Source of the DNA: Gordonia hirsuta DSM 44140 = NBRC 16056
GTDB taxonomy: Bacteria > Actinomycetota > Actinomycetes > Mycobacteriales > Mycobacteriaceae
Length of the DNA stretch: 64,000 nucleotides
Direction: 5' to 3'
Assembly (NCBI RefSeq): GCF_000333015.1
Contig: NZ_BANT01000004.1
Coordinates: 124,001-188,000 of the forward strand
Made by a program: the position numbers and the translations under genes. Each line of letters opens with the position of its first letter. The stretch's first letter is position 1. The notes below the pieces were generated by a model. The model had not been told where the DNA came from and did no database searches. It saw only the letters and a program-made list of their open reading frames with translations. Shown piece by piece: positions 35,933 through 45,479 of this stretch.

Positions 35933-37039
35933 ATGACCGCCTCCCTGGCCATCACCGCGCTCGTCTGCCTGCTGATCGGCATCGCGATCGGCTGGTTCGC
36001 CCACCAGTCCGCCACCCGGTCGGCGGGCGCCGCCACGGCCGCTGCGACCCGTGAACAGTCCGAGTTTCTGGGCGACGAGGTCAACGACATCGTCCAACCG
36101 CTGCGGCAGACCCTCGACCAGTTGTCGCAGGAGCTGCGGCGCACCGAGAACAATCGCATCCATGCCTATGCCGGCCTGACCGAGCAGGTACGCGGCATGC
36201 AGCAGGCCTCCTACCGCCTGCACGAGCAGACCAGCCGGCTCAGCAGCGCTCTGCACACCCCGCAGGTCCGGGGCCGCTGGGGCGAGGTGCAGCTGGAGCG
36301 CATCGTCGAACTGTCAGGCATGTCACGGCACTGCGACTTCACCACCCAGCAGACCACCGGCGACGAGACCGGCTCGCGCCTGCGGCCGGATCTGGTGGTT
36401 CACCTGGCCGGGGGCCGCTCGATCGTCGTCGACGCCAAGGCCCCGCTGCAGGCCTACCTGGAGGCCGCCGCGGCCGAACCGTCCCGACCCGGCGGTCCGG
36501 CCGCACCCGACGACCGGGCACTGTCGGCCCGGCACGCCCAGGCGGTGCGATCGCATGTGGCGACCCTGTCGAGCAAGGCGTACTGGTCGGCCCAGCCCAG
36601 TTCCCCGGAGTTCGTGGTCCTGTTCCTGCCCGGCGACGGCGTTCTGGAGACGGCCACTCGCGCCGACCCAAGCCTGCTCGAGTACGCCTTCGGACGCAAT
36701 GTGGTCCTGGCTACGCCCAGCACGCTGATCGCGCTGCTGCGCACCGTGGCGCTGGGATGGCGTCAGCATGCGCTCGCCGAGGACGCCGCAGTCATCCACA
36801 CATTGGGACGCCAGCTGTACCAACGGCTCGACGGAGTGCTCGGCCATCTGGAGAAGACCGGCACCGCGCTGCGCCGGGCGGTCGAGTCGTACAACTCGGC
36901 GATCGGGGCGATCGACAGCCGGTTGTCGGTCACCGCCCGACGGCTGGCCGAACTGGAGGCACTGGGCGACTCCGGCGACAGTCGACGAGATCCCCTGACC
37001 CCGATCGACGTTCCGGTCCGAGTGCCACCGTCGGCGTGA
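35933..37039 (+). CDS. rmuC: RmuC-family DNA recombination protein
   Basis: 368 residues. N-terminal membrane anchor MTASLAITALVCLLIGIAIG, an alpha-helical region, then the RmuC nuclease-like core: VRGRWGEVQLERIVELSGMS, RPDLVVHLAGGRSIVVDAKA, YWSAQPSSPEFVVLFLPGDG and NVVLATPSTLIALLRTVALG WRQ. The D-...-DAK residues agree with a PD-(D/E)XK-like fold. RmuC limits inversion at short repeats in E. coli. ATG at 35933 or the in-frame ATG at 35924. Confidence 0.92.
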   Translation: MTASLAITALVCLLIGIAIGWFAHQSATRSAGAATAAATREQSEFLGDEVNDIVQPLRQTLDQLSQELRRTENNRIHAYAGLTEQVRGMQQASYRLHEQTSRLSSALHTPQVRGRWGEVQLERIVELSGMSRHCDFTTQQTTGDETGSRLRPDLVVHLAGGRSIVVDAKAPLQAYLEAAAAEPSRPGGPAAPDDRALSARHAQAVRSHVATLSSKAYWSAQPSSPEFVVLFLPGDGVLETATRADPSLLEYAFGRNVVLATPSTLIALLRTVALGWRQHALAEDAAVIHTLGRQLYQRLDGVLGHLEKTGTALRRAVESYNSAIGAIDSRLSVTARRLAELEALGDSGDSRRDPLTPIDVPVRVPPSA

Positions 37040-37122
37040 GGTCGATCACCGAGGCGACACTTCTTGCCGCGCCACGCCCACGCCTGAAGCGCCCCTGCCG
37101 ACAGAACCGGTACCGTTGACAC

Positions 37123-38241
37123 GTGGCTTCACGCATCCTCAGCAGCACCCCCGTGCCGGCAGACACGCAGAGCGTGCTGCCGCGGATCGCCGGTGTGCCC
37201 TGGTGGGGCGCTGTGCTCATCGCGGCGGTGTTCACCTCCGTCGGTGCGACGATCGATGTGCTGGTCAACTCCTCACTCGGCCCCACCTACAACAGTTTCT
37301 TCCTGGTCGGCTGCATCTTGGCCGTTCTGGCCGTCCGCCGCCGCGCCCTGTTCACCGCGGCGGTTCAGCCGCCCCTGATCACGGTCTCGATCGGCATGAT
37401 CTCGCTCTACGCGATGGTGCTTTCGACTAAGGATTCCAGCGCCCCGCAGGGGATGCGCAAGGCCGTGCTGAAGGTGGCACTGCCGTTCTCGAACATGTTC
37501 CCGTGGATTCTGGGCACCTTTGTGCTCTGCGTGCTGATCGCGGTGGTCCGCTGGCTGGTGACCCGGTCGATCGCCGTCGCCGACCGTCCACAGCACACAT
37601 CGCCCCGGTCCGGTGAACGCGGTAAGGCCAAGCCGGCCCGTCCGGCGCCGGCGGCCGGCGACTCGAAGAAGACCGCCCGGGACCAGAAGACAGCCGCCCA
37701 GGACAGACGGGGCCGAGGCGCACCCGGCAAGACCAAGCCGGGCAAGATCCAGTCCGGCAAGAGGAAGCCCGGCACCCCCGGGGCCGGCCAGTCCGACTCG
37801 GCTCAGCCGCAGCCTGCGCGCAAGAAGACCGCACCGAAGAAGGCCGCACCGAAGAAGGCCGGGGCCACGAGCGCCGGCCGGCCCGCGCCCCGACCGCAGT
37901 CGGCGGATCAGGGGCAGCGGCCCGCCCAGAAGCCGGCACCCGCGAAGTCGGCACCCGCGAAGTCGGCATCCCAGAAGCCGGCACCCCGCCAGGCCATGCC
38001 CTCGCAGGCCGCACCCCGGCCGCCGGCCGCCCCCGGCACAGAGGGCCCGTCGACCGGTACCGCGCGCCCTGTACGCCGCAGCCCGTCGATCGTCGGGCAG
38101 GGCGACCGTCCGGTGCGCCGCGCCGAGCCGCAGGTGATTCCGCCGCGGCCGGATACCGCAGCTCGACCCCGCCGGACCGCCGCACAGCAACTGCGCGAAC
38201 AGCAGGGCACCGACGACGTCCCCGTCAACCGGCGCGACTGA
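37123..38241 (+). CDS. Membrane protein with long Lys/Pro/Ala-rich tail (DUF6542-like)
   Basis: 372 residues. Residues about 24-150 carry four hydrophobic segments (WWGAVLIAAVFTSVGATIDV, SFFLVGCILAVLAV, LITVSIGMISLYAMVL, PWILGTFVLCVLIAVVRWLV), as in the actinobacterial DUF6542 group. The remaining 220 residues are low-complexity Lys/Ala/Pro/Arg repeats (ARKKTAPKKAAPKKAG; QKPAPAKSAPAKS), probably a cytoplasmic, highly basic tail that could contact nucleic acid or acidic lipid. GTG at 37123 is 6 nt after TACCGT (37111-37116), a leaderless start. No known function. Confidence 0.8.
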   Translation: MASRILSSTPVPADTQSVLPRIAGVPWWGAVLIAAVFTSVGATIDVLVNSSLGPTYNSFFLVGCILAVLAVRRRALFTAAVQPPLITVSIGMISLYAMVLSTKDSSAPQGMRKAVLKVALPFSNMFPWILGTFVLCVLIAVVRWLVTRSIAVADRPQHTSPRSGERGKAKPARPAPAAGDSKKTARDQKTAAQDRRGRGAPGKTKPGKIQSGKRKPGTPGAGQSDSAQPQPARKKTAPKKAAPKKAGATSAGRPAPRPQSADQGQRPAQKPAPAKSAPAKSASQKPAPRQAMPSQAAPRPPAAPGTEGPSTGTARPVRRSPSIVGQGDRPVRRAEPQVIPPRPDTAARPRRTAAQQLREQQGTDDVPVNRRD

Positions 38242-38295
38242 GTCCGGTTCCTTCGGGGTGTTCCCGGACCGTCAGGTCCGCGGGCCGGTGGCGCT

Positions 38296-39264
38296 TCAGT
38301 CGTTCTTCCGGCTGCCCACCGACGGCTGCGAACCGCTGCCGTCGCGGGGATCGGCACCGATCTCACTGATCCTGGCCAGCTGATCGAAGCGGTTGTTCGC
38401 GATCCGCATCACGATCTCGTAGGGCAAGGCGAACTTGCGCGCCCACCAGAAGCCGAATCGGGTATCGAACGAGGTGTATACCATGAACTTGTTGCGCAGC
38501 ACGCCTTTGCAGATCGCCTGCGCGGCCTGCTCAGGGGTCACCGCGATCCGGTGAAAGCCGCCGATCTGCTTCTGGATCACCGGATTACTGCGGTCCAGGC
38601 CGCTGATTTCGACGGTGTCGACCAGCGGCGTGGACACCGCACCCGGGCACACCAGACAGACGCCGATGCCGTGGCGGCGCAGATCAAACCGCAGAACCTC
38701 CGAGATACCCCGCAGCCCGAACTTGCTGGCGCTGTAGGCCGCATGCCAGGGCAGAGCGAGCAGCCCTGCCGCCGAAGAGACGTTGACCAGCTGGCCGCCG
38801 TCGCCGCGCCGGACCATCGGCGGGACGAAGCACTCGATGATGTGGATCGGCCCCATCAGGTTCACATCGACCATCCGCCGCCACTGCCGGTGCTCGAGCT
38901 TCTCCACCGGACCCCACGCCGAGACGCCGGCGATGTTCATGACCACGTCCATGACCCCCACCTCGGCCTCGACCTCGCGGGCGAAGGCGGCGACCCACTC
39001 GTAGTCGGAGATCTCACCGGGCCGGTGGTAGAGGATGTGGCCACCACGCCCGTTGATCTCGGCGACCACCTGATCCAGCGCGCCGGTCTGCACATCGGTG
39101 AGCACCAACTGACCACCCTGCGCCGCGACCGCCTCGGCGGTCGCCCGGCCGATCCCGCTGGCCGCACCGGTGATCAATACCTTGCGGCCGGCGAAGCTCG
39201 GTACCGGAACCGGCACGTAGAACAGCTCACGGATGGTCTTCAGACTCGGCAGATTCAGGCCCAT
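38296..39264 (-). CDS. Short-chain dehydrogenase/reductase
   Basis: 322 residues from the ATG at 39264, which sits 6 nt after TACTGT on the reverse strand. Rossmann motif VLITGAASGIGRATAEAVAA, NNAG variant VVMNIAGVSAW, catalytic Ser in VNVSSAAGLLALPWHAAYSA and YSASK (Tyr/Lys). The N-terminal FYVPVPVPSFAG and C-terminal WWARKFALPYEIVMRIANNR resemble membrane-associated mycobacterial SDRs acting on lipids or steroids; substrate not assignable. Convergent with the DUF6542-like gene. Confidence 0.9.
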   Translation of the reverse strand: MGLNLPSLKTIRELFYVPVPVPSFAGRKVLITGAASGIGRATAEAVAAQGGQLVLTDVQTGALDQVVAEINGRGGHILYHRPGEISDYEWVAAFAREVEAEVGVMDVVMNIAGVSAWGPVEKLEHRQWRRMVDVNLMGPIHIIECFVPPMVRRGDGGQLVNVSSAAGLLALPWHAAYSASKFGLRGISEVLRFDLRRHGIGVCLVCPGAVSTPLVDTVEISGLDRSNPVIQKQIGGFHRIAVTPEQAAQAICKGVLRNKFMVYTSFDTRFGFWWARKFALPYEIVMRIANNRFDQLARISEIGADPRDGSGSQPSVGSRKND

Positions 39265-39301
39265 GCCTCGACAGTAACGCGTTCTGCAGAGCTGTGGCAG
39301 G

Positions 39302-40372
39302 TCAGATCGGCAGCTTGCCGCCGAAGAGCGTGTACACCACCGCGAGCATCGCTTTGAGAACCTGCGCCGAGACGTCGGCCCCCTGTGCCAGCAGCAGCGC
39401 CTGCGCCTCTTCCAGGCTCGTGGCACCAGCCAGTTCCTCGATCAGCGGGCCGACCGCGGCCAGGGCCGCCAGGTCCTCCAGTTCCGAACCATCCACCTGC
39501 GGATCGGCTTCCCCGGGAGCCAGCGGCACCGGGGCGGGCGCCGGGGCGGTGGCCAGGTAGCTCTTGATCCCGTTGGTGATCGCCAGCGCATAGGCGGACG
39601 AGCCCTTGGCCTCCGACAGGTTCTTGGCGTCCTCCGGATTCGACAGGTTGCCCATCTCCACGAAGACGGCCGGCACCCGGGTCAGATTCACTGCCGCGAT
39701 GTCCGAGCGGGTCTGAATACCGTCTTTGACTCCGGCGTAGTTGGCCGGCTTGAAACCGGCCCGCTTGAAGGCATCCCGCATGGCTTCGCTGGCTTTGCGG
39801 CCGTTGCCGGCCTGCACTGAGGCCACCGTGGCATCGGGTACCGGCAGGGACGGCACGATCATGTGGAATCCGGATTTGCCTCGGTCGGCGCCGACACTGG
39901 TGGAGTCGGCATGCAGACTCACCGCGACATCGGCTTTGGACCGGTTGGCCGCCTCGGCACGCTCGTCGACGCAGCCGCCCCAGCCGGTGTCGTCGGCACG
40001 GCTCATCACCACGCGCGCACCCTGCGATTCCAGACCGGCCTTCACCAGCTGGGCGATGTCCCAGTTGATGGTGTGTTCCTTCTTGCCGGTGACGGCGGTG
40101 GCGCCGGTGGTCTGGCAGTCCTTGGTGCCGCCGCGCCCGTCGGGAACCTGCTTGGTCAGACGGTTGCCGTCGGCCGAACCCTGGTGCCCGGGGTCGAGAA
40201 AGACGGTCCGGCCGGTGAGGGAGCCGGCAGCGGGGGCCTCGCTGTTCGGCTCGGCTGCCACCGGTGCGGCCACCAGCGTGCCGGCCGTCACGGCCAGCGC
40301 CGCCCCGACACCGATCCACCGGCGGACCGAGCCGCCGTGGGTGCGGACACGACGAACACTTGCTGCAGACAT
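39302..40372 (-). CDS. Secreted N-acetylmuramoyl-L-alanine amidase (Amidase_3)
   Basis: 356 residues with a signal peptide (VRRWIGVGAALAVTAGTLVA, cleavage near VAAEPN). Zinc site: FLDPGHQGSADG (His), KKEHTINWDIAQLV (Glu), VAVSLHADSTS (His); catalytic Glu in AVFVEMGNLSNPEDA. It resembles the mycobacterial Rv3717-type amidase, including cysteines in DCQTTG and GGCVDER that may form a disulfide, and cleaves the stem peptide from muramic acid during wall turnover. An acidic alanine-rich C-terminal extension (about residues 280-356) follows. Confidence 0.93.
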   Translation of the reverse strand: MSAASVRRVRTHGGSVRRWIGVGAALAVTAGTLVAAPVAAEPNSEAPAAGSLTGRTVFLDPGHQGSADGNRLTKQVPDGRGGTKDCQTTGATAVTGKKEHTINWDIAQLVKAGLESQGARVVMSRADDTGWGGCVDERAEAANRSKADVAVSLHADSTSVGADRGKSGFHMIVPSLPVPDATVASVQAGNGRKASEAMRDAFKRAGFKPANYAGVKDGIQTRSDIAAVNLTRVPAVFVEMGNLSNPEDAKNLSEAKGSSAYALAITNGIKSYLATAPAPAPVPLAPGEADPQVDGSELEDLAALAAVGPLIEELAGATSLEEAQALLLAQGADVSAQVLKAMLAVVYTLFGGKLPI

Positions 40373-40392
40373 TCACTAACCCCTTAGATCAC

Positions 40393-40416
40393 CAGAAGTC
40401 ACACTGGTCACTTCTG
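40393..40416 (-). promoter_or_regulatory. Palindrome/direct repeat upstream of the amidase gene
   Basis: CAGAAGT-(10 nt)-ACTTCTG, 21 bp before the amidase start, and overlapping it two direct GTCAC copies nine bases apart (GTCACACTGGTCAC, from 40398). Spaced GTCAC repeats resemble sites of the MtrA response regulator, which controls wall hydrolases in this order. Candidate only. Confidence 0.4.
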
Positions 40417-40496
40417 TACCAAGTGAACCAGCGACGGGTAAGCAGAGGCAACCCGGTTCCCGTCGCAGCCGGGGAATCGTTAGCGCCTCGTGATCG

Positions 40497-41522
40497 TCAG
40501 GACTCTGCGGCCAGGTATCTGGTCAGGTGCAAGATCCCGTTCTCATCGGCCGGGTCGGCCGGTTCGAGAACCTGCTCGAGGGCGGTGCGGGCGGCCGGCA
40601 CATCCAGACCGGCGCCGATGAGCACCAGGCTGGTGGCCGGTTGCCCGTCCGGCCAGTCGCGGGTGCCGACATGGATGAAGCCGCCGACTCCGTGGACCTC
40701 GTAGGCATATCGGCGATGTCCGGGAAGGTCGACGAAGGCCAGTCCCTTGCACCGGTAGGTCCCCGCCGGCGGGCGCTCGAGCAGGGCCGCCAGCCGTCGC
40801 GGATCCACCGGCCCGGGCCGGCTCACGGCCACCGATTCGAAGGCCTCGTGCAGATGGTCGTGGTCGTGCACATCCTCGTCGTCGAACAGCTCCCCGATGG
40901 TGAGCTGGCGGGGCAGCTCCTGCGCCGCCTCCCGCGCTCCGTCGGCCAGCAGCGCCGGATCCACGGTGCCGCGCACCACGGTCAGGATCGGCGCGGTCGG
41001 ATTCACCTCGCCGACACGGGCACGGACCCGCTCCCGGATCTGCTCACCGGCCAGATCGATCTTGTTGCACACCACCAGATCGGCAACCGCCAGATGTTCG
41101 GCGACCACGGGGTGCTCGGCCAGGGTCCGCTCCAGCGCGGGCGTATCGACCACGTACACCAGCCCGCCGTAGGCCACGGCGGCATCACGGGCGGCCAGCA
41201 CCATCCGGATCAGCGCCTTGGGTTCGGCGATACCGCTGGCCTCGATCACGATGGCGTCGACGCCGGAGACTGCCAAGCCGGCCAGCGCCTCGGTCAGGCC
41301 TTCGGCGTCGGTGGTGCAGCAGATACAGCCGTTGGCCAGATTCAAGGTTCCCGCCGATTGTCCGGCGACCAGTAACGCGTCGATGTTCACCGACCCGAAA
41401 TCGTTCACCAGAACCCCGAACCGACGGCCACCGGAATTGCGCAGCAGATGGTTGAGCACCGTCGTCTTTCCGGCACCGAGAAAGCCCGCCAGAATGATGA
41501 CGGGAACCGCGGGACGACTCAT
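40497..41522 (-). CDS. CobW/COG0523-family GTPase (metal chaperone)
   Basis: 341 residues from ATG at 41522. Walker [21 protein letters not shown], the metal-binding CxCC motif in [29 protein letters not shown], and the guanine motif [12 protein letters not shown] histidine-rich linker [15 protein letters not shown] adds possible zinc ligands; the C-terminal CobW_C domain follows. These GTPases insert Zn or Co into client proteins. Start overlaps the stop of trhO by 4 nt (ATGA), so the two genes are translationally coupled. No Zur box recognised. Confidence 0.92.
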   Translation of the reverse strand: MSRPAVPVIILAGFLGAGKTTVLNHLLRNSGGRRFGVLVNDFGSVNIDALLVAGQSAGTLNLANGCICCTTDAEGLTEALAGLAVSGVDAIVIEASGIAEPKALIRMVLAARDAAVAYGGLVYVVDTPALERTLAEHPVVAEHLAVADLVVCNKIDLAGEQIRERVRARVGEVNPTAPILTVVRGTVDPALLADGAREAAQELPRQLTIGELFDDEDVHDHDHLHEAFESVAVSRPGPVDPRRLAALLERPPAGTYRCKGLAFVDLPGHRRYAYEVHGVGGFIHVGTRDWPDGQPATSLVLIGAGLDVPAARTALEQVLEPADPADENGILHLTRYLAAES

Positions 41523-42325
41523 CCCGAAACCGGTCGGCACCCGGTGCAGAGAACCGCCAGTTCCCGCCCGAGCTCATCGGGATGATTGGCGATCCGGTTG
41601 GTGGGCGCGGCACACTCCGAGCACTTCCCAATCACCTGCGCGCGGTCGGAGAAGTCCACACTCATCCGGCTGTCGAACACATACAGCGACCCCTCCCAGA
41701 GGCCGTCGTCGCCGAAAACCTGTCCGTATCGGACGATGCCGCCGTCGAGTTGATAGACCTCACGGAATCCCCGATTACGCAGCAATGCACTGAGTACTTC
41801 ACAGCGCACACCACCGGTGCAATAGGTGATCAGCGGCCGGTCCTTGTACGCATCGAAGGCACCGCTGTCGATCAACGGCAGAAAATCGCGCGTGGTCTCC
41901 ACCGGCGGAATCACCGCCCCGGAGAATCGCCCGATCTGCGCTTCGATCGCATTGCGGCCGTCGAAGAAGACCACCTCGTCACCCCGCTCGGCGACGAGTC
42001 GGGCGTCGACCGACACCTCCCCGGGCACACCGAAGGTGACGATCTCGGGCCGGACCTTGACACTGAGCCGGGGAAAATCGTCGCCGAGCCCTTCCGACCA
42101 CTTGATATCGGCGCCGGCGAAAGCCGGGTAGGTTCGTAGCGTCCGGACATAGCGTTTGACCTCGGGCAGATCCCCGCCCACGGTCGCATTGATGCCGTGC
42201 GGTGAGACAATGATCCTGCCCCGCAGGCCGAGCGACTCACACACAGCCAGCTGCCATAGCCGGATCGCATCCGGGTCCGGAAGCGGTGTGAACACGTAGA
42301 ACAGCACGATTTTGGGAGTGGCCAC
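41519..42325 (-). CDS. trhO: tRNA uridine hydroxylase TrhO (rhodanese domain)
   Basis: 268 residues from a GTG at 42325 ([18 protein letters not shown]). N-terminal ferredoxin-like half ([18 protein letters not shown]), central rhodanese domain with active Cys in [15 protein letters not shown], and a cysteine-containing tail ([24 protein letters not shown]). TrhO installs 5-hydroxyuridine at position 34 of tRNAs. TACGCT lies 6 nt upstream of the GTG on the reverse strand (42332-42337), inside the divergent lipoprotein gene. Confidence 0.93.
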   Translation of the reverse strand: MATPKIVLFYVFTPLPDPDAIRLWQLAVCESLGLRGRIIVSPHGINATVGGDLPEVKRYVRTLRTYPAFAGADIKWSEGLGDDFPRLSVKVRPEIVTFGVPGEVSVDARLVAERGDEVVFFDGRNAIEAQIGRFSGAVIPPVETTRDFLPLIDSGAFDAYKDRPLITYCTGGVRCEVLSALLRNRGFREVYQLDGGIVRYGQVFGDDGLWEGSLYVFDSRMSVDFSDRAQVIGKCSECAAPTNRIANHPDELGRELAVLCTGCRPVSG

Positions 42326-42326
42326 A

Positions 42327-43073
42327 GTGCAAGCGTACGGATTTCTCCGGCGAGCGCCGATTCGGCGACTGGCCACCGGACTGATCGCGGCGACCCTGCT
42401 GGCCGCCACCGCAGGCTGCGGACTGCTCGACCAGTCTTCGAGCAGCCCCGCAGCGATCGAGATCCCCGGTACCGACGCCCCGGTCACCGAGACCTCACCG
42501 GCCTCCCTGCCGGCCCCGTCGCCGGAGTCGTCGGCGCCGGCGTCGCGGTCGTACACCGTGGCCGAAGCCGACAGCTACCGGAAGGTGATCGGCGATGCGC
42601 CCCGCGTGGGTCTGGGCGCCTTCCACATCGGCGCCACCACCGCCACCGGCGAACGGATGGACGACGTCTCCGGCGTCCACTTCTCCACTCCCGACCGGGC
42701 CATCCGCTGCTCCACCGGCAATAACGGCGCCAATGCACTCGTCTGCGCCGGAGAGCGCATCGACGGCCGCAAGACGCCGGCTCCCCATAGTCCCGACGGC
42801 TGCGCATGGGAATCACATCTGGCCGTGCTGAGTGGTTCCGGCGCCGCCGCCGGTGGATGCGCAAACCTTTATCCGGTTCTCTTTCGGACCCATATCCTCG
42901 AGTTCGGGTCGGCACTGTCCGCCGGAAGTTTCTCCTGCCTCAGTGACGTCTCGGGCTTGTACTGTCTCGATTCTGGTTCGGCCGCCGGTTTCGCACTGAC
43001 CCGCACCGGATATCAGCCGATTCACGCCGACCAACAGGCCGCCGATGCACTGCTGAGCAAATCGGGCCGATAA
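42327..43073 (+). CDS. Putative lipoprotein of unknown function
   Basis: 248 residues from a GTG at 42327, with GGGAG 8 nt upstream; upstream GTG/TTG codons are possible. Lipoprotein signal: [20 protein letters not shown] followed by TAGCGLLD with the lipid-accepting Cys. A Ser/Pro-rich linker (to about residue 72) precedes a folded part with several cysteines ([44 protein letters not shown]), suggesting disulfides outside the membrane. Family not recognised, but it looks like the actinobacterial cysteine-rich lipoproteins. Its start is one base from the start of trhO on the other strand. Confidence 0.8.
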   Translation: MQAYGFLRRAPIRRLATGLIAATLLAATAGCGLLDQSSSSPAAIEIPGTDAPVTETSPASLPAPSPESSAPASRSYTVAEADSYRKVIGDAPRVGLGAFHIGATTATGERMDDVSGVHFSTPDRAIRCSTGNNGANALVCAGERIDGRKTPAPHSPDGCAWESHLAVLSGSGAAAGGCANLYPVLFRTHILEFGSALSAGSFSCLSDVSGLYCLDSGSAAGFALTRTGYQPIHADQQAADALLSKSGR

Positions 43074-43100
43074 TCGCTGTTCGGCAGCATTTCGCTGCCT

Positions 43101-43130
43101 TGTCTCCTCTCGAGGAATCCTTGTAGACTC
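43101..43130 (+). promoter_or_regulatory. lsr2 promoter
   Basis: TTGTCT (43101-43106) and TAGACT (43125-43130) separated by 18 nt, a good housekeeping sigma promoter; the expected start near 43137 gives an about 50-nt leader. A GGCAGC-ATTTC-GCTGCC hairpin at 43084-43100 directly before the -35 may end the lipoprotein transcript. Confidence 0.65.
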
Positions 43131-43188
43131 ACCCACATACATGCATCCTGCAAATATCGGACAAACCATCAATAGCGAAGGGCATTTC

Positions 43189-43509
43189 ATGGCAAAGGTC
43201 ACCAAGATCCAGATCGTGGACGACATCGACGGCGCCGAACTGGACGATTACGAGACCGTCCGCTGGAGCCTGGACGGTAAGAATTACGAATTCGACACCT
43301 CCCCCGCCCATGCCGCCGAATTCCGTGAACTCCTGGACCGGTACCAGAAGGTTTCCCGCACCATCAGCAGCCGGCCGGTCCGGCGGGCCGCCGCCAAGGC
43401 CGGCGACACCCGTGCGATCCGCGCCTGGGCCACCGAGAACGGTTTCGCCGTGAGCGACCGCGGACGCATCCCCGCCGATGTGGTCGCCGCGTACGAGGCT
43501 GCCCACTGA
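43189..43509 (+). CDS. lsr2: Nucleoid-associated silencer Lsr2
   Basis: 106 residues from the ATG at 43189 (GAAGGG upstream). N-terminal dimerisation part MAKVTKIQIVDDIDGAELDD, then VRWSLDGKNYEFDTSP, and C-terminal DNA-binding domain TRAIRAWATENGFAVSDRGR with the AT-hook-like RGRIP. Lsr2 coats and silences AT-rich and horizontally acquired DNA, an H-NS analogue of mycolate actinobacteria. An in-frame upstream ATG at 43141 gives a non-conserved extension and is not used. Confidence 0.96.
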   Translation: MAKVTKIQIVDDIDGAELDDYETVRWSLDGKNYEFDTSPAHAAEFRELLDRYQKVSRTISSRPVRRAAAKAGDTRAIRAWATENGFAVSDRGRIPADVVAAYEAAH

Positions 43510-43992
43510 GGCCGACCCAGCGCTGACTTCCGGGCCCGGAACGCCGCATCGCCTGCGACTCCTCGTCTGCACGGCCGCGGCGCTCCGGGCTCCGCCGTTT
43601 CCGGCGCCCGCGGGCGCCGATCCGGCCGAATCGACCGCTCGCGGTACGAATTGCCGCCGCTGGCACACCGGGATATCGTCGCGGCGATGAGCGCCCCGCA
43701 GCGCTCCGCTCGCCGGTACTACTTGATTTTCGTTCGGCCGGTCCGAACGCGGCACGCGGAGGTGACGACATGGACGGTCGAAGTCGACAGTCGATGGGCG
43801 GCGCCGCATACTCCCGCGCTCTCGCCCTGACCAAGTAGCAATTCTTCACGCCCGCCTCTGCGCGGTCGTTCCCTCTTCCGCAGGACCGTCTCCTCACCGC
43901 CCCCGGCCGCCGACGCCGATCGGGCCCGGCCGACGCGCGGTGGAACCCGCCGTCTATCCGGTGCCACCGCCGTCTCGCCGTGCCGCCGGCCG
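43510..43992 (+). other. Leader region upstream of mgtE with a 22-residue ORF
   Basis: No conventional gene. The one coding candidate is 43770-43838: ATG with GGAGGTG 5 nt upstream, encoding MDGRSRQSMGGAAYSRALAL-TK, then TAG. The following 150 nt are C-rich and contain no obvious family RNA. The Mg-sensing M-box consensus is not recognisable to me. The small ORF may be a regulatory leader peptide of mgtE, or may be coincidental. Confidence 0.4.
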
Positions 43993-45399
43993 ATGAGCTG
44001 GGCAGACGTCCGCCTGCGCCGCTTCATGGAAGAAGTCGCTGTGTACCGCAACGAAATCGAATCTCTAGCCGTCCTGGGCCGCATCCCCACCCTCGCCGAA
44101 CGTATCGACGACGATCCCGCGTGCGATCTGGCCGCCTGGCGCACCGAGATCCGCGGCCGCAACAATCGCTCCGAGCAGGCAGTCGACCTGTCCGGCAATC
44201 AGTCCCGCGCTCTGGTCGCCGCACACACCCTGTCCGAATTGGACGAGCTGTTCGCGGCGATCCGCAACAGTGCCGGCGCCCGCCTGCTCCGCCGTGTCGA
44301 CCCGGCCGCCGCCGCGGCGCTGTCGACGATGACCCCGTCGACAGCCGGCCGGATCCTGCGCCAGATGGGCAGCCGGCAGGAGGCCGTGCTGGCCGCCATG
44401 AGCGGGCCGCGGCGAACCGAACTGGAAACGCTGCTGACCTACCCGGCCGAATCGGTGGGCGCGCACATGACACTGTCCCTGCTGGCGATGCCGGCCACCG
44501 GCACCGCACACGAGGCGGTGGAGATGATGCGCGGGGCGGGTCCGCACACCGAATCGGCCCACTACGTGCACCTGCTGGGTCCGGGCGGCGAACTCGTCGG
44601 CGTGGCCGGGGCGCGCGATGTGATGTTGAGCCCGTCCGACACCGAGCTGGGCACCCTGGCCGGCGGGGACATCGTCAGTATCGACGCCTTCGAGGACCAG
44701 GAGGTGCTCGTCGGTGTCTTCGCCGAGTATCCGTACGCCTCGATTCCGGTGATCGCCGACGGACGGCTGGTCGGCGTGGTCACCGCCGAGCGTGCCGCCG
44801 AGATCCAGGCGACCGAGACCACCGAGGACTTCCGGCGTATGGGCGCGGTCGGCGGTCTCCCGATGTCCCTGCGCGATGCCGGTGTCTGGGCGCTGTACCG
44901 GTCCCGGGTGGGCTGGCTGGTTCTGCTGGTCTTCGGCAACATCTTCTCCGGTGCCGGGATCGCGCACTACGAGGATCTGATCGCCGCGACGGTGTCCCTG
45001 GTCTTCTTCCTGCCGCTGCTGATCGACTCCGGAGGCAACGCCGGTTCGCAGTCCTCGACGCTGATGGTCCGCGCCCTGGCGATCGGCGACGTCAGGATGC
45101 GCGACTGGGGCAAGCTGCTGGGCCGTGAGGTGCTCGTGGCCCTGCTGCTCGGCGTGTCGATGGCCGCGGCGGTCTCCCTGCTGGGGCTGGCCCGCGGTGG
45201 CACCGAAGTGGCGCTGGTCGTGTCGCTCTCGGTGATCCTGATCGTGGTGGTCGGCGCCGTGATCGGCATGTCCCTGCCGTTCCTGCTGACGAAGCTGAAG
45301 CTGGATCCCGCGAGCGCTTCGGCACCGCTGATCACCAGCATCTGCGACGGTGTCGGCGTGCTGATCTACTTCTTCATCGCCTCGCAGATCATGCTGTGA
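43993..45399 (+). CDS. mgtE: Magnesium transporter MgtE
   Basis: 468 residues from an ATG at 43993. N-domain (about 80-170), tandem CBS domains (TLSLLAMPATGTAHEAVEMM; VIADGRLVGVVTAERAAEIQ) and five C-terminal membrane helices with the pore signature LLIDSGGNAGSQSSTLMVRA and KLKLDPASASAPLITSICDG. The Asp in the last segment coordinates Mg2+. MgtE is gated by intracellular Mg2+ through the CBS/N domains. The extreme N-terminus is uncertain; GTG at 44041 is another choice. Confidence 0.94.
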   Translation: MSWADVRLRRFMEEVAVYRNEIESLAVLGRIPTLAERIDDDPACDLAAWRTEIRGRNNRSEQAVDLSGNQSRALVAAHTLSELDELFAAIRNSAGARLLRRVDPAAAAALSTMTPSTAGRILRQMGSRQEAVLAAMSGPRRTELETLLTYPAESVGAHMTLSLLAMPATGTAHEAVEMMRGAGPHTESAHYVHLLGPGGELVGVAGARDVMLSPSDTELGTLAGGDIVSIDAFEDQEVLVGVFAEYPYASIPVIADGRLVGVVTAERAAEIQATETTEDFRRMGAVGGLPMSLRDAGVWALYRSRVGWLVLLVFGNIFSGAGIAHYEDLIAATVSLVFFLPLLIDSGGNAGSQSSTLMVRALAIGDVRMRDWGKLLGREVLVALLLGVSMAAAVSLLGLARGGTEVALVVSLSVILIVVVGAVIGMSLPFLLTKLKLDPASASAPLITSICDGVGVLIYFFIASQIML

Positions 45400-45479
45400 C
45401 TCTGCCGGCCGGCCTCCCACTCGCGCGCGGTGATTTTTATTCGCCGCCGCAGCCGCCGGAGGCATTAACGTCAGACCTC

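Noticed and set aside
43839-43992. M-box magnesium riboswitch before mgtE
   Set aside because: The C-rich leader shows none of the M-box conserved segments I know.
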